Below, piece after piece: positions 22,359 to 32,000 of a stretch of DNA of 64,000 nt. The notes under the pieces are model-generated. The model made no database searches, was not told the DNA's origin, and worked only from the letters and a program-made list of their open reading frames with translations. The first letter of the stretch is position 1. Every line of letters begins with the position of its first letter. Source of the DNA: an uncultured Clostridia bacterium (GTDB lineage Bacteria; Bacillota; Clostridia; Christensenellales; Aristaeellaceae). The stretch lies in contig CAMVEB010000010.1 of the NCBI GenBank assembly GCA_947166385.1, forward strand, positions 44,233 through 108,232. The letters are read 5' to 3'. Position numbers and translations under genes: made by a program.

Positions 22359-23120
22359 ATGCTTGATTCCAGAGAGTTTACTTTCACGGCATACCAGGAC
22401 AGCCGGACTCAGCAGCACGAGAGTTTTGTCACTGGACTCTCGGGGCCGCTTCTTCTTGCCGTTCATAACAAGACTGGCGAGAAATATATTGTCAAACATA
22501 CTTACGGGCACAATGCCGCCAACGAATATGTTGCCTGCTGGCTTGCTGATAAGATCGGTGTGCCGGCACCGAAAGCCTTCCTGCTTTCAAGAAGCAATCT
22601 CTTCACCACGAAATATGCTGTCGCGATCTCGTTTATTGAAGGCATTCAGGCTGTCAAGGCAAGCGAGTTGTCCTCAGAACAGGTAGATGATGTGGTGAAG
22701 CAATTCGCCTTCAACAGTCTGACAATTCCCGATGATAAGGTGCAAATGAGCGCTGCGGGTAATCATGTTTATTCATATGATTTCTCCGAGCGCTTTTGTG
22801 TTGAAGATGAAGGGCTTCTCCGAGCGTTTCAGTTTGATGAGGAAACGGGAATTAATGCGGCAAAGGCGACACTTCAGGAGTTTAAAAGGCATTTGCAATA
22901 CGTCACATTTGACCTGCCTGGGGTTGCTGCCGAATATGGCATTGATCCTGAAAAGCAAAAAGCCGACATGATCGCTACGGCAAAGCAGGTATTGACGATT
23001 ACAGAATCGGAAATCCGATCTCTTTCAGACGAATTGATTGAGATGTATCCTGTCGGTTATGGCGTTTACTACGAAGAATGTATTCGCCTGATCCAGAAAT
23101 ACGTCAGCAGACTCGCATAG
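22359..23120 (+). CDS. HipA-like kinase-fold protein
   Basis: 253 residues. The N-terminal part resembles the short HipA-like fold: LLLAVHNKTGEKYIVKH (beta strand with Lys) and NEYVACWLADKIGVPAPKAFLL. A YDFSE segment sits where the metal-binding Asp of the kinase would be. The usual HxD catalytic loop is not evident. The start at 22359 has GGAGG 9 nt upstream, 18 bp after the ImmA-like gene. A toxin role as for HipA is possible, but no HipB-type partner is next to it unless the XRE protein serves; I regard activity as uncertain. Confidence 0.6.
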   Translation: MLDSREFTFTAYQDSRTQQHESFVTGLSGPLLLAVHNKTGEKYIVKHTYGHNAANEYVACWLADKIGVPAPKAFLLSRSNLFTTKYAVAISFIEGIQAVKASELSSEQVDDVVKQFAFNSLTIPDDKVQMSAAGNHVYSYDFSERFCVEDEGLLRAFQFDEETGINAAKATLQEFKRHLQYVTFDLPGVAAEYGIDPEKQKADMIATAKQVLTITESEIRSLSDELIEMYPVGYGVYYEECIRLIQKYVSRLA

Positions 23121-23134
23121 GTGGAGGACGGAAG

Positions 23135-23992
23135 ATGGAAACAGCGCTCATCATGGAAGGCGGGGCCATGCGCGGTATGTTTACCTGCGGGGTGATTGAC
23201 GTGCTTATGCAGCACGGCATCACTTTTGATGGCGCGGCAGGAATCTCTGCCGGCGCTGTTTTCGGCTGCAACTTCAAATCTGGGCAGATTGGCCGCCCGA
23301 TTCGCTATAACAAGAAATACTGTGCTGATCCCCGCTATTGCAGTGTCCGATCAATGCTTCGGACCGGCGACCTGTACGGCGCTGATTTCTGCTATCGGGA
23401 ACTCCCGGATGAACTGGACATTTTTGACCGTGAAGCTTTCCGAAACAATCCGCTTCAGTTCTATGTCGGAGCGACAGATGTTCAAACAGGCAAACCTGTT
23501 TATCATCTGTGCACAGACGGCGGAACAGAAGATATGCTCTGGTTCCGGGCTTCCGCATCCATGCCCATGGTTTCCAGACCGGTGAAGATTAATGATTTGC
23601 TGCTGCTGGACGGTGGAATAACGGACGCTGTTCCATATGCCTATATGGAAAAACAGGGTTATTGCCGCAATGTCATTGTCCTGACTCAGCCGAAGGGCTA
23701 CAGGAAAGAACCCACGTCAGTCATAGCGATGATGAAAATTATGCTTCGGAAGTATCCCTGCATTACTGATGCCATGGCTATCCGTCACCAAATGTATAAC
23801 CGTCAGATGGATGAAATTGACGGGCGTGAAGCTTCCGGGGAATCCCTTGTGATCCGGCCTCCGCAGTCCCTGCAGATCGGTCATACAGAAAAGAACCCGG
23901 ATGAACTGGAAAGAGTCTACCAGATCGGCGTTCGCGAAGCCGAAAAGAAACTTGATGATATTAAGAGTTTTCTCGCCGGAGGTGAAGCATAG
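23135..23992 (+). CDS. Patatin-like phospholipase
   Basis: About 285 residues. The fold is clear from the oxyanion block LIMEGGAMRGMFTCGVIDVL, the nucleophile elbow GISAGAV (GxSxG) and the catalytic Asp in LLLDGGITDAVP. These hydrolases cleave acyl chains from lipids; this one has no signal peptide and is cytoplasmic. The track start (23078) lies in the preceding gene; GGAGG lies 7 nt before the ATG at 23135. The tail (VYQIGVREAEKKLDDIKSFL) resembles the C-terminal region of YjjU-like bacterial patatins. Patatins also act as defence effectors, but the neighbours here look metabolic. Confidence 0.9.
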   Translation: METALIMEGGAMRGMFTCGVIDVLMQHGITFDGAAGISAGAVFGCNFKSGQIGRPIRYNKKYCADPRYCSVRSMLRTGDLYGADFCYRELPDELDIFDREAFRNNPLQFYVGATDVQTGKPVYHLCTDGGTEDMLWFRASASMPMVSRPVKINDLLLLDGGITDAVPYAYMEKQGYCRNVIVLTQPKGYRKEPTSVIAMMKIMLRKYPCITDAMAIRHQMYNRQMDEIDGREASGESLVIRPPQSLQIGHTEKNPDELERVYQIGVREAEKKLDDIKSFLAGGEA

Positions 23993-23993
23993 C

Positions 23994-24677
23994 ATGAAAA
24001 TCGGCATCATTTCTGATACCCATGATCTGCTCCGACCAGAAGTGGTTGAAGCGCTTCAGGGATGCGACTGCATTCTCCACTGCGGGGATATCAGCAGTCA
24101 GCGTATTCTTGATCAGCTGGAACAGATCGCGCCCGTAAAGGTTGTCCGCGGAAACAATGATAAGGAATGGGCTGAACAACTGCCGATGTTTCTGGATTTC
24201 GAACTGGGCGGACTTCGTATTTACATGACCCATAAGAAAAAGGATCTGCCCAAAGATATGACAGCTTATGACCTGGTGATCTACGGCCACACCCACCAAT
24301 ATGCTGAGGTTTGGCAGAAACCTGTCGGCAAAAAGCGAACCTTGCTGTTTAATCCCGGAAGCTGCGGACCGCGCCGTTTTATCCAGCCGATCACCATGGC
24401 TATATTGAGAATTGATCCGGACGGATGGGTACTAAAGCAAGTCCAGATTCCGCACTCAGCCAGGGAAAAAGCCCCTAAGGTTGACAGCGGAAACATTTAC
24501 AAACAGATTGAAGTTGTGATTCATGATACAGAAAAAGGCTTATCGGTTGATTCCATCGCACAGAAGCGTGGTCTTGACCCAGCACTGGTAGAACAGATCG
24601 TCAGGTTATATGTGACGCACCCCGGTGTGACAGTGGACGGCATCATGACAAAGATAGGACTGCTGGGAAAGCTCTGA
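23994..24677 (+). CDS. YfcE/MJ0936-type phosphodiesterase with C-terminal extension
   Basis: About 227 residues. Metallophosphoesterase motifs are all present: ISDTHD, HCGDI, GNND and YGHTHQYAE. The order and small size match the YfcE/MJ0936 family of phosphodiesterases. Beyond the usual end (about 165 residues) there is a 60-residue tail with a helix-turn-helix-like pattern (SVDSIAQKRGLDPALVEQIVRLY). The ATG at 23994 follows the patatin stop by a few bases with GGAGG upstream. The natural substrate is not known from sequence. Confidence 0.9.
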   Translation: MKIGIISDTHDLLRPEVVEALQGCDCILHCGDISSQRILDQLEQIAPVKVVRGNNDKEWAEQLPMFLDFELGGLRIYMTHKKKDLPKDMTAYDLVIYGHTHQYAEVWQKPVGKKRTLLFNPGSCGPRRFIQPITMAILRIDPDGWVLKQVQIPHSAREKAPKVDSGNIYKQIEVVIHDTEKGLSVDSIAQKRGLDPALVEQIVRLYVTHPGVTVDGIMTKIGLLGKL

Positions 24678-24692
24678 GATCGGAGGGACAGT

Positions 24693-25217
24693 ATGCGATT
24701 GTTTGTGGGGCTTCGGCCGTCTGAGGAGTTTCGGGCTGCATTGTCTGTGCTACAGTCCCGGCTTCAGTCTGCCGGTGTTGCCGCAAGATATCTTGATTCT
24801 TCCAATCTTCATCTGACTCTGGCTTTTATCGGAGAATGGCCGGAGAACGTCTCCGCGATTCTTCCGCCGGTGGAGCAGCCGTTCACCCTGACCCTTTCCG
24901 GCATTGGCTTTTTCCCGGAAGCAAAGGTGATCTGGGCTGGAGTTCAGAAATCCGCCGCTTTGGATCATCTGGCACAGCAGGTTCGTGAAAAGCTGACAGC
25001 AGCAGATATCCCGTTTGATCCGAAGCCCTTCGTTCCGCATATTACGCTGGGCCGAAAACCGGCCGTCCCTGAATCTGTCAATCTCTCCGGGATTATGATC
25101 CCTCCTGCTGTTATGACCGTAGAGGACGTTTCACTCTACAGATCCGACCGCGGAGAGAACGGAACGGTTTATTCCGTAATCGGCAGCACTACTGAGAAAG
25201 GAGAAGCGGCGCGATGA
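24693..25217 (+). CDS. thpR: RNA 2',3'-cyclic phosphodiesterase
   Basis: 174 residues. The two HxTx motifs of the 2H phosphoesterase family are present as HLTLAFIG and HITLGRKP. The start MRLFVGLRPSEEFR is typical of ThpR/LigT, which opens 2',3'-cyclic phosphate ends of RNA. Length matches the family. Gene ends with a 4 bp ATGA overlap onto the next phosphoesterase gene. Such proteins can also act on cyclic oligonucleotides, but nothing here shows it. Confidence 0.9.
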   Translation: MRLFVGLRPSEEFRAALSVLQSRLQSAGVAARYLDSSNLHLTLAFIGEWPENVSAILPPVEQPFTLTLSGIGFFPEAKVIWAGVQKSAALDHLAQQVREKLTAADIPFDPKPFVPHITLGRKPAVPESVNLSGIMIPPAVMTVEDVSLYRSDRGENGTVYSVIGSTTEKGEAAR

Positions 25218-25954
25218 GCTTGTTTGCAATCGGAGACCTGCATCTTCATTTCCAGTCAGAATTGAAGGCACCCGGTCAGCTTCATGAACCGGTCTGGAAA
25301 AATCATGACGTGAAATTCCGGCAAAACTGTGAAAAGCTGATCAAACCGGATGACACTCTGGTATTGGTCGGAGATCACAGCTGGGGAAAGAAGCTCCCGG
25401 AATGTGAAAAGGATATGGAATATATCTGCTCACTTCCCGGAAGGAAGATCCTGCTTCGCGGGAACCATGATATGTTCTGGGATGCAAAGAAAACAGACGC
25501 GCTGAACAAGCAGTATGCCGGAAAACTGTTTTTCCTTCAGAACAACTATGCTTCTTATCAGGATTACGCGATTGTCGGAACCAAAGGATACACTTTTGAA
25601 GGCCCGTTCTATATGCGCGGAAATAAAATCGTAGGCTGGGACGGGGTTGCGGAATCTATTTCTGTGAAGCGCATTGAGCGTGAAACAGAACGCCTGAGGC
25701 TGTCATTTGAAGCCGCGATAAAAGACGGGTACAGCCGGTTCATTATGTTTCTGCATTATCCGCCCACCAATGTAATGGAGAGAAACAGTGATTTTACCGC
25801 CATGGCCGAGAAATATAAGGTGGAACAGGTCATTTATGCGCACTGCCATGGAGAGCATCGTTTTCATGACAGCATCGAGGGCCGGCATCACGGAATCATG
25901 TTCCGGCTGGTTTCCGGCGACTACCTGAATTGGGTGCCGCTGCAAATATTGTGA
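25214..25954 (+). CDS. Calcineurin-like metallophosphoesterase
   Basis: 246 residues with all metallophosphoesterase blocks: IGDLHLHF, LVLVGDHSWGK (H replacing the usual N-rich motif), LLRGNHDMFW and a late YAHCHGEHR. It differs from the YfcE-type neighbour, having extra segments, and resembles the larger uncharacterised phosphoesterases of Clostridia. ATGA overlap with thpR shows translational coupling. Substrate unknown. Confidence 0.88.
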   Translation: MSLFAIGDLHLHFQSELKAPGQLHEPVWKNHDVKFRQNCEKLIKPDDTLVLVGDHSWGKKLPECEKDMEYICSLPGRKILLRGNHDMFWDAKKTDALNKQYAGKLFFLQNNYASYQDYAIVGTKGYTFEGPFYMRGNKIVGWDGVAESISVKRIERETERLRLSFEAAIKDGYSRFIMFLHYPPTNVMERNSDFTAMAEKYKVEQVIYAHCHGEHRFHDSIEGRHHGIMFRLVSGDYLNWVPLQIL

Positions 25955-25963
25955 GGTGATCGT

Positions 25964-26422
25964 TTGACTGTTTATGTTGACGCGGATGCCTGTCCGGTTA
26001 CGCGGATAGCGGAGCGGATTGCCAAAGAACACGGCATTCCTGTTACGCTGCTTTGTGACACCAACCATCAGCTGACCTCCGATTACAGCACTGTCAAGGT
26101 GATTGGCGCAGGTGCGGATGCAGTGGATATCGCATTGATCAATCTCTGCTATCGCGGGGATATCGTTGTCACACAGGATTATGGAGTAGCAGCGCTGGCT
26201 CTTGGCAAAGGCGCAAGGGCGATCCATCAGAGCGGTAAATGGTATACCGATGAGAATATTGATGGCCTGCTGATGGAACGTCATCTGGCAAAGAAAGCAA
26301 GACGCAGCGGAAAGCATCACCTGAAGGGCCCGGCGAAGCGTACAGAGGAAGATGATAAACGCTTCGCGGAAAGTTTTGAACGAATGATCCAGGAGGCACT
26401 AAATGAAATCCATTCTGATTAA
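25964..26422 (+). CDS. YaiI/YqxD family protein (DUF188)
   Basis: 152 residues. The block VYVDADACPVTRIAERIAKEHGIPVTLLCDTNHQL and later DIVVTQDYGVAALALGKGARA are hallmarks of YaiI/YqxD, a PIN-like fold of unknown function. Translation starts at TTG (25964) with GAGGTGATCG upstream, 9 bp after the previous stop. The end overlaps the start of the next small gene by 20 bp. Confidence 0.92.
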   Translation: MTVYVDADACPVTRIAERIAKEHGIPVTLLCDTNHQLTSDYSTVKVIGAGADAVDIALINLCYRGDIVVTQDYGVAALALGKGARAIHQSGKWYTDENIDGLLMERHLAKKARRSGKHHLKGPAKRTEEDDKRFAESFERMIQEALNEIHSD

Positions 26423-26621
26423 GGATACCACCCGGGAAGAACGCATCCGGATTGTTCATCAAGCGCTCTGGGGTTCCTGCGGAATTGATTGTGAGTTCTG
26501 TTCCGGCTGTGATAACCGAGGCGGCGGCCGTATTGAAAGCATTTACCAGCCATACATTGACGGACTGAAGGAAATCCGGGAAATCAACGCAGATTATACT
26601 GCTCCGTTTGTACGGGGCTGA
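26403..26621 (+). CDS. Small cysteine-cluster protein
   Basis: 72 residues with a CGIDCEFCSGCDNRGGG cluster of four Cys that could hold a metal. GGAGG is 7 nt before the ATG. It lies within a tight gene string between YaiI and an HD protein. I have a sense that this family is common in Clostridia but cannot name a function. Confidence 0.7.
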   Translation: MKSILIKDTTREERIRIVHQALWGSCGIDCEFCSGCDNRGGGRIESIYQPYIDGLKEIREINADYTAPFVRG

Positions 26622-26640
26622 ATCAACGAGGAGAAAAAGT

Positions 26641-27108
26641 ATGAGCAGGATCAAAGATTTACAGAAACAGGTTTTTAAAGTGCTGGCGGATACTGACGAA
26701 CCGATGAAGGCCATGGCTCATCTGCACGGCGTATCCCTTGCCGCTGTAATGATTGCTAAGCAGCGCGGCCAAGACCCTGAACTGGCTGCAATGGCGGGAC
26801 TTTTACATGACTTATGGGCATATAAGTCCGGCTCTTATGATGACCATGCCCATCTCGGTGCTGATTATGCCCGGAAAGTGCTCGGAAAAATGGAGATCAC
26901 CACGGTAGATGAGACAGAAATCATCTGTGACGCTATCTGGCATCATGATGACAAAGCAAGTATTGACAGTCCGTTTGCCGAAGTATTGAAGGATGCGGAT
27001 GTGATTGATCACTGTTTAACTGACCCGACGAAAGAAATCAAGGAAAAAGAGCGTTCGAGATATGAGAAGCTGTGTCGGGATTTCAGGCTGACGGAGGTTG
27101 CAGAATGA
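26641..27108 (+). CDS. HD-domain hydrolase
   Basis: About 155 residues. His in MAHLHGVSLAA, the HD pair in GLLHDLWAYK, a second His pair (AIWHHDDKAS) and a late Asp (LKDADVIDH) match the HD superfamily. It is different from the HD protein at 12963. GAGGAG precedes the ATG at 26641 (11 codons inside the track ORF). It overlaps the next gene by 4 bp (ATGA). Substrate unknown, probably a nucleotide. Confidence 0.85.
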   Translation: MSRIKDLQKQVFKVLADTDEPMKAMAHLHGVSLAAVMIAKQRGQDPELAAMAGLLHDLWAYKSGSYDDHAHLGADYARKVLGKMEITTVDETEIICDAIWHHDDKASIDSPFAEVLKDADVIDHCLTDPTKEIKEKERSRYEKLCRDFRLTEVAE

Positions 27109-27386
27109 CTGTAGCGGTAATGACCTTTCGGCTTCGTGCTCCATGGGTACACAGCCTGAAGGAAAAGCGGATGATTGTCAAAAGCCTGACAGTAAAGCTG
27201 CAGAATAAGTTTCATGTTTCTGCCGCAGAGGTTGACGAACAGGATACGCATCAGCTGATCGTGATCGGCGTAGCGGCAATCGTTCCGCATAACGCGATGG
27301 CAGACAGCCTAATGGAGGAAATCTCCCTGTTCGTGGAAGAGAACTGCGAAGCGGAGATCCTGGATGAAGTACACGAAATCAGATGA
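27105..27386 (+). CDS. DUF503 (YlxP-like) protein
   Basis: 93 residues from MTVAVMTFRLRAPWVHSLKEKRMIVKSL, the opening of the DUF503/YlxP family. In Bacilli and Clostridia the usual ylxP gene stands by infB and rbfA; here it lies in a different cluster, so this may be a second copy. Start overlaps the HD gene stop (ATGA). Function unknown. Confidence 0.85.
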   Translation: MTVAVMTFRLRAPWVHSLKEKRMIVKSLTVKLQNKFHVSAAEVDEQDTHQLIVIGVAAIVPHNAMADSLMEEISLFVEENCEAEILDEVHEIR

Positions 27387-27405
27387 TTGATGTGGAGGAG
27401 TACCG

Positions 27406-27732
27406 ATGGATACATTCTCGTTGGTTATCATTGTGTTAGTTGCCGGAAGCTTTCTCTATGCCGGATATAACATCTGGCGAACGAAGAAAAACGGTATCGA
27501 GACAGATGCTTTTGTGACGCGCATTGAAGAGCGAGAATCGCATGATTCAGATGGTACGACATATTACGATGATTATTATGTCCGCTATCAGGATCAGGAA
27601 GGCAGAACAATAGAAGCGATAATATCGAATCCGAAGAGGAAGGGATTAGTGCTTGGCGCACGTATCAGGATTTGTTACCTGCCGGAGAAACCGAACTCTG
27701 TCGTTTATATCGGTTTGAAAAACGATGAATGA
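27406..27732 (+). CDS. Small membrane protein, DUF3592-like
   Basis: 108 residues. One N-terminal membrane helix (FSLVIIVLVAGSFLYAGYNIW) is followed by a beta-rich soluble part (VRYQDQEGRTIEAIISNPKRK ... GARIRICYLPEKPNSVVYI) like the DUF3592 extracytoplasmic fold. GGAGG precedes the ATG. It shares its 3' end with the following Nudix ORF region. Role unknown. Confidence 0.7.
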   Translation: MDTFSLVIIVLVAGSFLYAGYNIWRTKKNGIETDAFVTRIEERESHDSDGTTYYDDYYVRYQDQEGRTIEAIISNPKRKGLVLGARIRICYLPEKPNSVVYIGLKNDE

Positions 27733-27755
27733 CATATCAGGAAAGGCACTTTGAG

Positions 27756-28304
27756 ATGACTGAATTATTCGATATTGTGGATGAGACTGGTCAGCCAACA
27801 GGAAAAGTCATCAGCCGGGACGAAGCGCATCAAAAAGGCACACTTCATCGTACGGCCCATGTATGGCTGGTGAAGAAAAAGCCGGCAGGTTACGATATTC
27901 TTCTGCAAAAGCGCAGCGAAGAAAAAGACTCATTTCCAGGTATGTATGATACATCTTCTGCCGGTCATATTTCCGCCGGAGAAGAACCTCTGCCTTCAGC
28001 ATTACGGGAGCTGAGAGAAGAACTGGGGTTATCAGCATCACCGGAAGAGCTAAAGTATGCCGGAACGTTCCGTATCCAGTATGAGAAAGAGTTTCACGGG
28101 CATATGTTCCGGGACAATGAGGTAACGAGAGTCTATGTATATGATAAGCCGGTAAGCATTCAGGATTTGACGCTCCAGGAAAGTGAAGTCTCCGAAGTGC
28201 GCTGGTTTGATTTGGATGAAGTGTGGGATGAGATACATCGAAGCCGGGAAAGATTTTGTGTCCCGACTGCCGGGCTCAATGTGCTGAGAGAGTACCTGAG
28301 GTGA
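27756..28304 (+). CDS. Nudix hydrolase, IPP isomerase/YfcD-like
   Basis: About 182 residues. A full Nudix box is visible (GHISAGEEPLPSALRELREELGL), preceded by DIVDETGQPTGKVISRDEAHQKGTLHRTAHVWLV, which is typical of the IPP-isomerase-like Nudix subgroup such as YfcD. The IPP isomerase active-site Cys is not evident, so pyrophosphatase activity is more likely. The track begins at 27729; I prefer the ATG at 27756 (AGGAAAGG upstream). Confidence 0.88.
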   Translation: MTELFDIVDETGQPTGKVISRDEAHQKGTLHRTAHVWLVKKKPAGYDILLQKRSEEKDSFPGMYDTSSAGHISAGEEPLPSALRELREELGLSASPEELKYAGTFRIQYEKEFHGHMFRDNEVTRVYVYDKPVSIQDLTLQESEVSEVRWFDLDEVWDEIHRSRERFCVPTAGLNVLREYLR

Positions 28305-28310
28305 TGCGAA

Positions 28311-29003
28311 ATGAACGCGAAACGCGGATATGTGCCGGAGGATGAAAGGAATTTCTCAATCTCAGCACTGGAAACAATGCGGACTGCTTCCCGTCACATT
28401 AATTATCTGATTAACGAAGGCTATGATCTGAAGTCGGCATCAACCTTTGTGGGAAACCATTTCCTGCTTTCTGAACGCCAGCGGCTTGCCATCGTGAGAA
28501 GCCTGGCTACAAAGGAACAACTGGAGACCCGAATGGGAAAGACAAACGAAAACGGTGCAGAAGTCTGGGTTGATGGCTTCAACATGATTATCACTCTGGA
28601 GGTTCTGTTCTGCGATTCTATCCTGTTTACCTGTATGGACGGAACAATCAGGGATCTCGCTGCTCTCAGAGGGACATATCGGATCATTCCGGAAACAACG
28701 GACGCAACAAGTATGTTGCTTGATGTCTTGCTTGAAGCAGGAGTTGAATCCATTCATATTCTTCTCGATGAGCCTGTATCGAATTCCGGACGATTGAAGG
28801 CTCTTATTGCTGATATCGGGGAAAAGTATCCATTCACCCTGGACATTCAGATCCGAAAGGATGTAGACCACGAATTGTACGGGAAGGAAAATGTGATCAC
28901 ATCGGATTCCGTCATATTGGATAACTGCAAAAGCTGGATCAACCTGACGCCTAAATGCCTGGAAAAGTATGGTGGACATGCGCTGAAAGTGTGGCAAGAA
29001 TAA
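28311..29003 (+). CDS. DUF434-family protein
   Basis: 230 residues. An N-terminal helical block (LETMRTASRHINYLINEGYDLKSASTFVGNHFLLSERQRLAI) is followed by a Rossmann-like domain (VWVDGFNMIITLEVLF ... IRDLAALRGTY ... VITSDSVILDNC), matching the two-part DUF434/DUF5616 proteins. The WVDGFN and SDSVILD acids suggest a PIN-like metal-binding site, but activity is unknown. GAGG precedes the ATG. It is the last gene of the plus-strand cluster, ending 6 bp before a terminator. Confidence 0.8.
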   Translation: MNAKRGYVPEDERNFSISALETMRTASRHINYLINEGYDLKSASTFVGNHFLLSERQRLAIVRSLATKEQLETRMGKTNENGAEVWVDGFNMIITLEVLFCDSILFTCMDGTIRDLAALRGTYRIIPETTDATSMLLDVLLEAGVESIHILLDEPVSNSGRLKALIADIGEKYPFTLDIQIRKDVDHELYGKENVITSDSVILDNCKSWINLTPKCLEKYGGHALKVWQE

Positions 29004-29030
29004 AAAAACGCAGAGTATAGGCACTCTGCG
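29002..29030. terminator. Terminator between DUF434 gene and addB
   Basis: CGCAGAGT and ACTCTGCG form an 8 bp stem. On the minus strand it is followed by seven Ts, a full intrinsic terminator for addB; on the plus strand only CAGGTTT follows, so termination of the DUF434 operon is weaker. Confidence 0.82.
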
Positions 29031-29090
29031 CAGGTTTAATACCGGTTATCGCTCACTTGACAATCAGCCTCTATGGCCGATCCTTGTCCT

Positions 29091-32000
29091 TTAAACCTGT
29101 GTAATCTCAATTCTCCGCTTGTGGTCGATCTCAACGATCTTGCATCCGGGGATAGTGCTGTCATGCTTGCAGGCGTTCGGGTGATCACACCAGGTGCAGG
29201 GTGATTCCATTCCATCCTTGACAGGTTTAGGAGAAGCTTCGCCTCTGTAGATCAGCGTCACACGATCCGCTACCGCTCCGATGGCACAGTCTTCTACCGC
29301 GTACATCTCCTCGGCACTGACTGCTGAGACAGTATCGTTTGTTTCCAGCCTTTTCGCAATCTTCACAGGCTTTGCGGCTTCCTGAACCTGTTCCTCATCC
29401 AGAATCATACCGGATGTTTGCAGGTCTTTATCGATCTGTGTGTTGATCTGATCTGCATCCTCACTTCCGACAAGCACATCCTTGATTGGCTGGTAAAGCC
29501 CGCCTGCCGCTTCATAACCATCCAAACCCAGCCTTGCCGCGCGGATATACAGCGGGAGCTGGAGCTGAAGACCGGCAACAATGGAATTCTGTTTGACTTC
29601 CTTGTTGGACATCTTGTTGTCCACAATCATGAAGTACTTTTTCCCGTCTGCGGTTTCCAGTACATCAATACGGTCAATTCGGCCAGAGAAAGCAACAGAG
29701 TCCCCGTCAGAAGTCTTTATCTGTATTGCCGGGATTTTGGTCTTTCCGGTTGCGTCAGGCGTACCAAACGGGACTTCCGCAGCCATAGGCAGGAAGTGCG
29801 GCTTCTGCTGGAACGAGCGCATCATGCTTGCGATGGATGTTCGGACACCGCGGATAATCCCCGCACCCTGATAACGGTGCATGGTGTCAGAAGTCAGAAT
29901 TCCGCCCTCCCATTTCTTTACACGCTCTTTCAAGATTTGGTTCAGGAGCTTCGTTTGCGTTTCCTCGGAAAGATTAGGCCATTCCGGAAGCTTCATGGCT
30001 TTTTCCAGGAACATCTGCAGTACGTCATGGTTGAATGTGCCCTGTTCATTCCGCTGGAAGGCATAGGTCCCAGTCGGAACGAGCCCCAGTCCGTACTGCA
30101 GGAAGTGCCGGTACGGACACGAACCAAAGGTTTCCACGCGGGAGATGGTCATGCCGTGCGTAATGTAGAGCCTCCGGGCCTGCTCCGGCGTGATGCTGGC
30201 AGACGGAACCGTAACATGCAATCCGTTTAGGATGCTTTCGATCTTCTTTTTCCATTCGTCGGTCTTATACAGAGAACTGAGGGCATTCTTCCAAAGAGCG
30301 TCATCCGGAGAATCACCCTGCAGGAAGCTGTCTTTACTATCCTTGGTTTCACGCAGCCTGACAGCCAGCGCTTCCAGTGCAAAGGCCGGTGCAAAGGGCC
30401 GAATGTCCGTTTCCATGAGACCGCCGGTCACGTTCCCAGGATTTGTCTCTTCAATGGTTTTCGACAGCCGCTTGAAAGCAGTGGAAGGAGTCATAACACC
30501 ACCGCTGGGTTTTGCGCTGGAACAGGAAATCATCAGTTCCTGACGCGCCAGGGAAACCGCCTGATAAACATCCTGCTTCTGGCGGGCGGCAAGATCCATC
30601 AGTGATTGACCAATCTTGCTGTACGGCCTTTCCATGTTAAGGGGATCTTCCGTTGCCGCCTCTTCACTTTCTTCGCCTTCTTCATCATCCTCTTCAATTT
30701 CCGGCTCGTGCTGATCATCGGAATACAGTTCTTTGTAGAATTTCTGATTAGCCTCTTCGATGAACTCTTCCAGCTGGCTGCGCTCATGTTCAGAGAGAAT
30801 GCTTGCACTGGCTGCAATCTCATTTTCCTGCAATCCCATGACAATCATGCAGCGGACACCGGAAGAGAAGAACATCTGCGGCGGCGCGACCATGACAGCG
30901 CCGGAGAGCTGCGGCAGGGATTTTATCTTTCTTGAAGCCAGCGAGGATTCAAGCATCGCGCACAGGTCGTGCAGCGGAAGCGGTTCGTCACCGATAAATG
31001 TTGCTACAGTGTCGAGCAGCTCATTGACGGCAGTCCATACCTGCCGGTTTCTGTCAATACCCAGGTCATCTCCCTGAGAAGCCAGGACTTCCTCCTGCGC
31101 CTGAAGACAATCGTAGATCTTTGCATCCGTGACGAACTCAAAGAGGAGCGTTGCGGCCTCTTTGCCGGTGCAGGCTTTCTTGGACAGCTTTTTCTTCAGT
31201 TCAACGATGGGATCGATCAGCGCTTGCCGGAGTTCTTCCAGAGACTGCACTTTCTCTTTTTTGCTGTCCTTTTCGGGAATATGGAACGGTTTCAGCCATC
31301 TTGAGCGATGAATGCCGTTCTCCCGGGCATAGTTTTCCATGTCCATGATTTCTTTGGGCTTCATGTCCGTGAAACCGGTCTTGATCAGCCGAAGTACATC
31401 TTCCTGGCAGAAGTTCAGCCGCAGAATCCGCAGAAGGCTCAGGAAATACTGTGCGTATCCGCTCATCAGGATCGGCTGGTCCTGCTTTGCGTTGAAGGGG
31501 ATTCCGGACGCGGAAAGCGTCAGCGGCAACAGAGAAGGAAGCGTGTTCTGCTCACAGACCGCGATGGCCATATCCTCCCAAGGTATGCCTGCCCGATGCC
31601 AGTCTATCAGCGTCTGACAGGCATGCTGGCATTCCAGATAAGAGTTTTTTGCGTAGTACATGTGAACATGGGACATGTCCGGAACATTTGTCTGAGCCAG
31701 TTCAGCCATGGCGGCTTTCTGGACTGTGCCCGGATCATCCCGGATGACATACGTTTCTTCCTTGTTCTTATAGATTCTCTCGCTGCCGAACTTACCGAGA
31801 GCATAGATATTCTTCTCTACATAGGCAATACCGGCATCGATCTGCGGTATGATTTCCTCCCGCTCAATGGAGTATGCCACATGTTTACGTTTCAGATAGT
31901 ACTTCAGTGCCTGAACAGAATCATTGGCGGCCCTGAATATGTCACGGTCAGGGCCTACGTCATCGCTAATCAGCCCGATCACGATCTCGTCAGCACCGTA

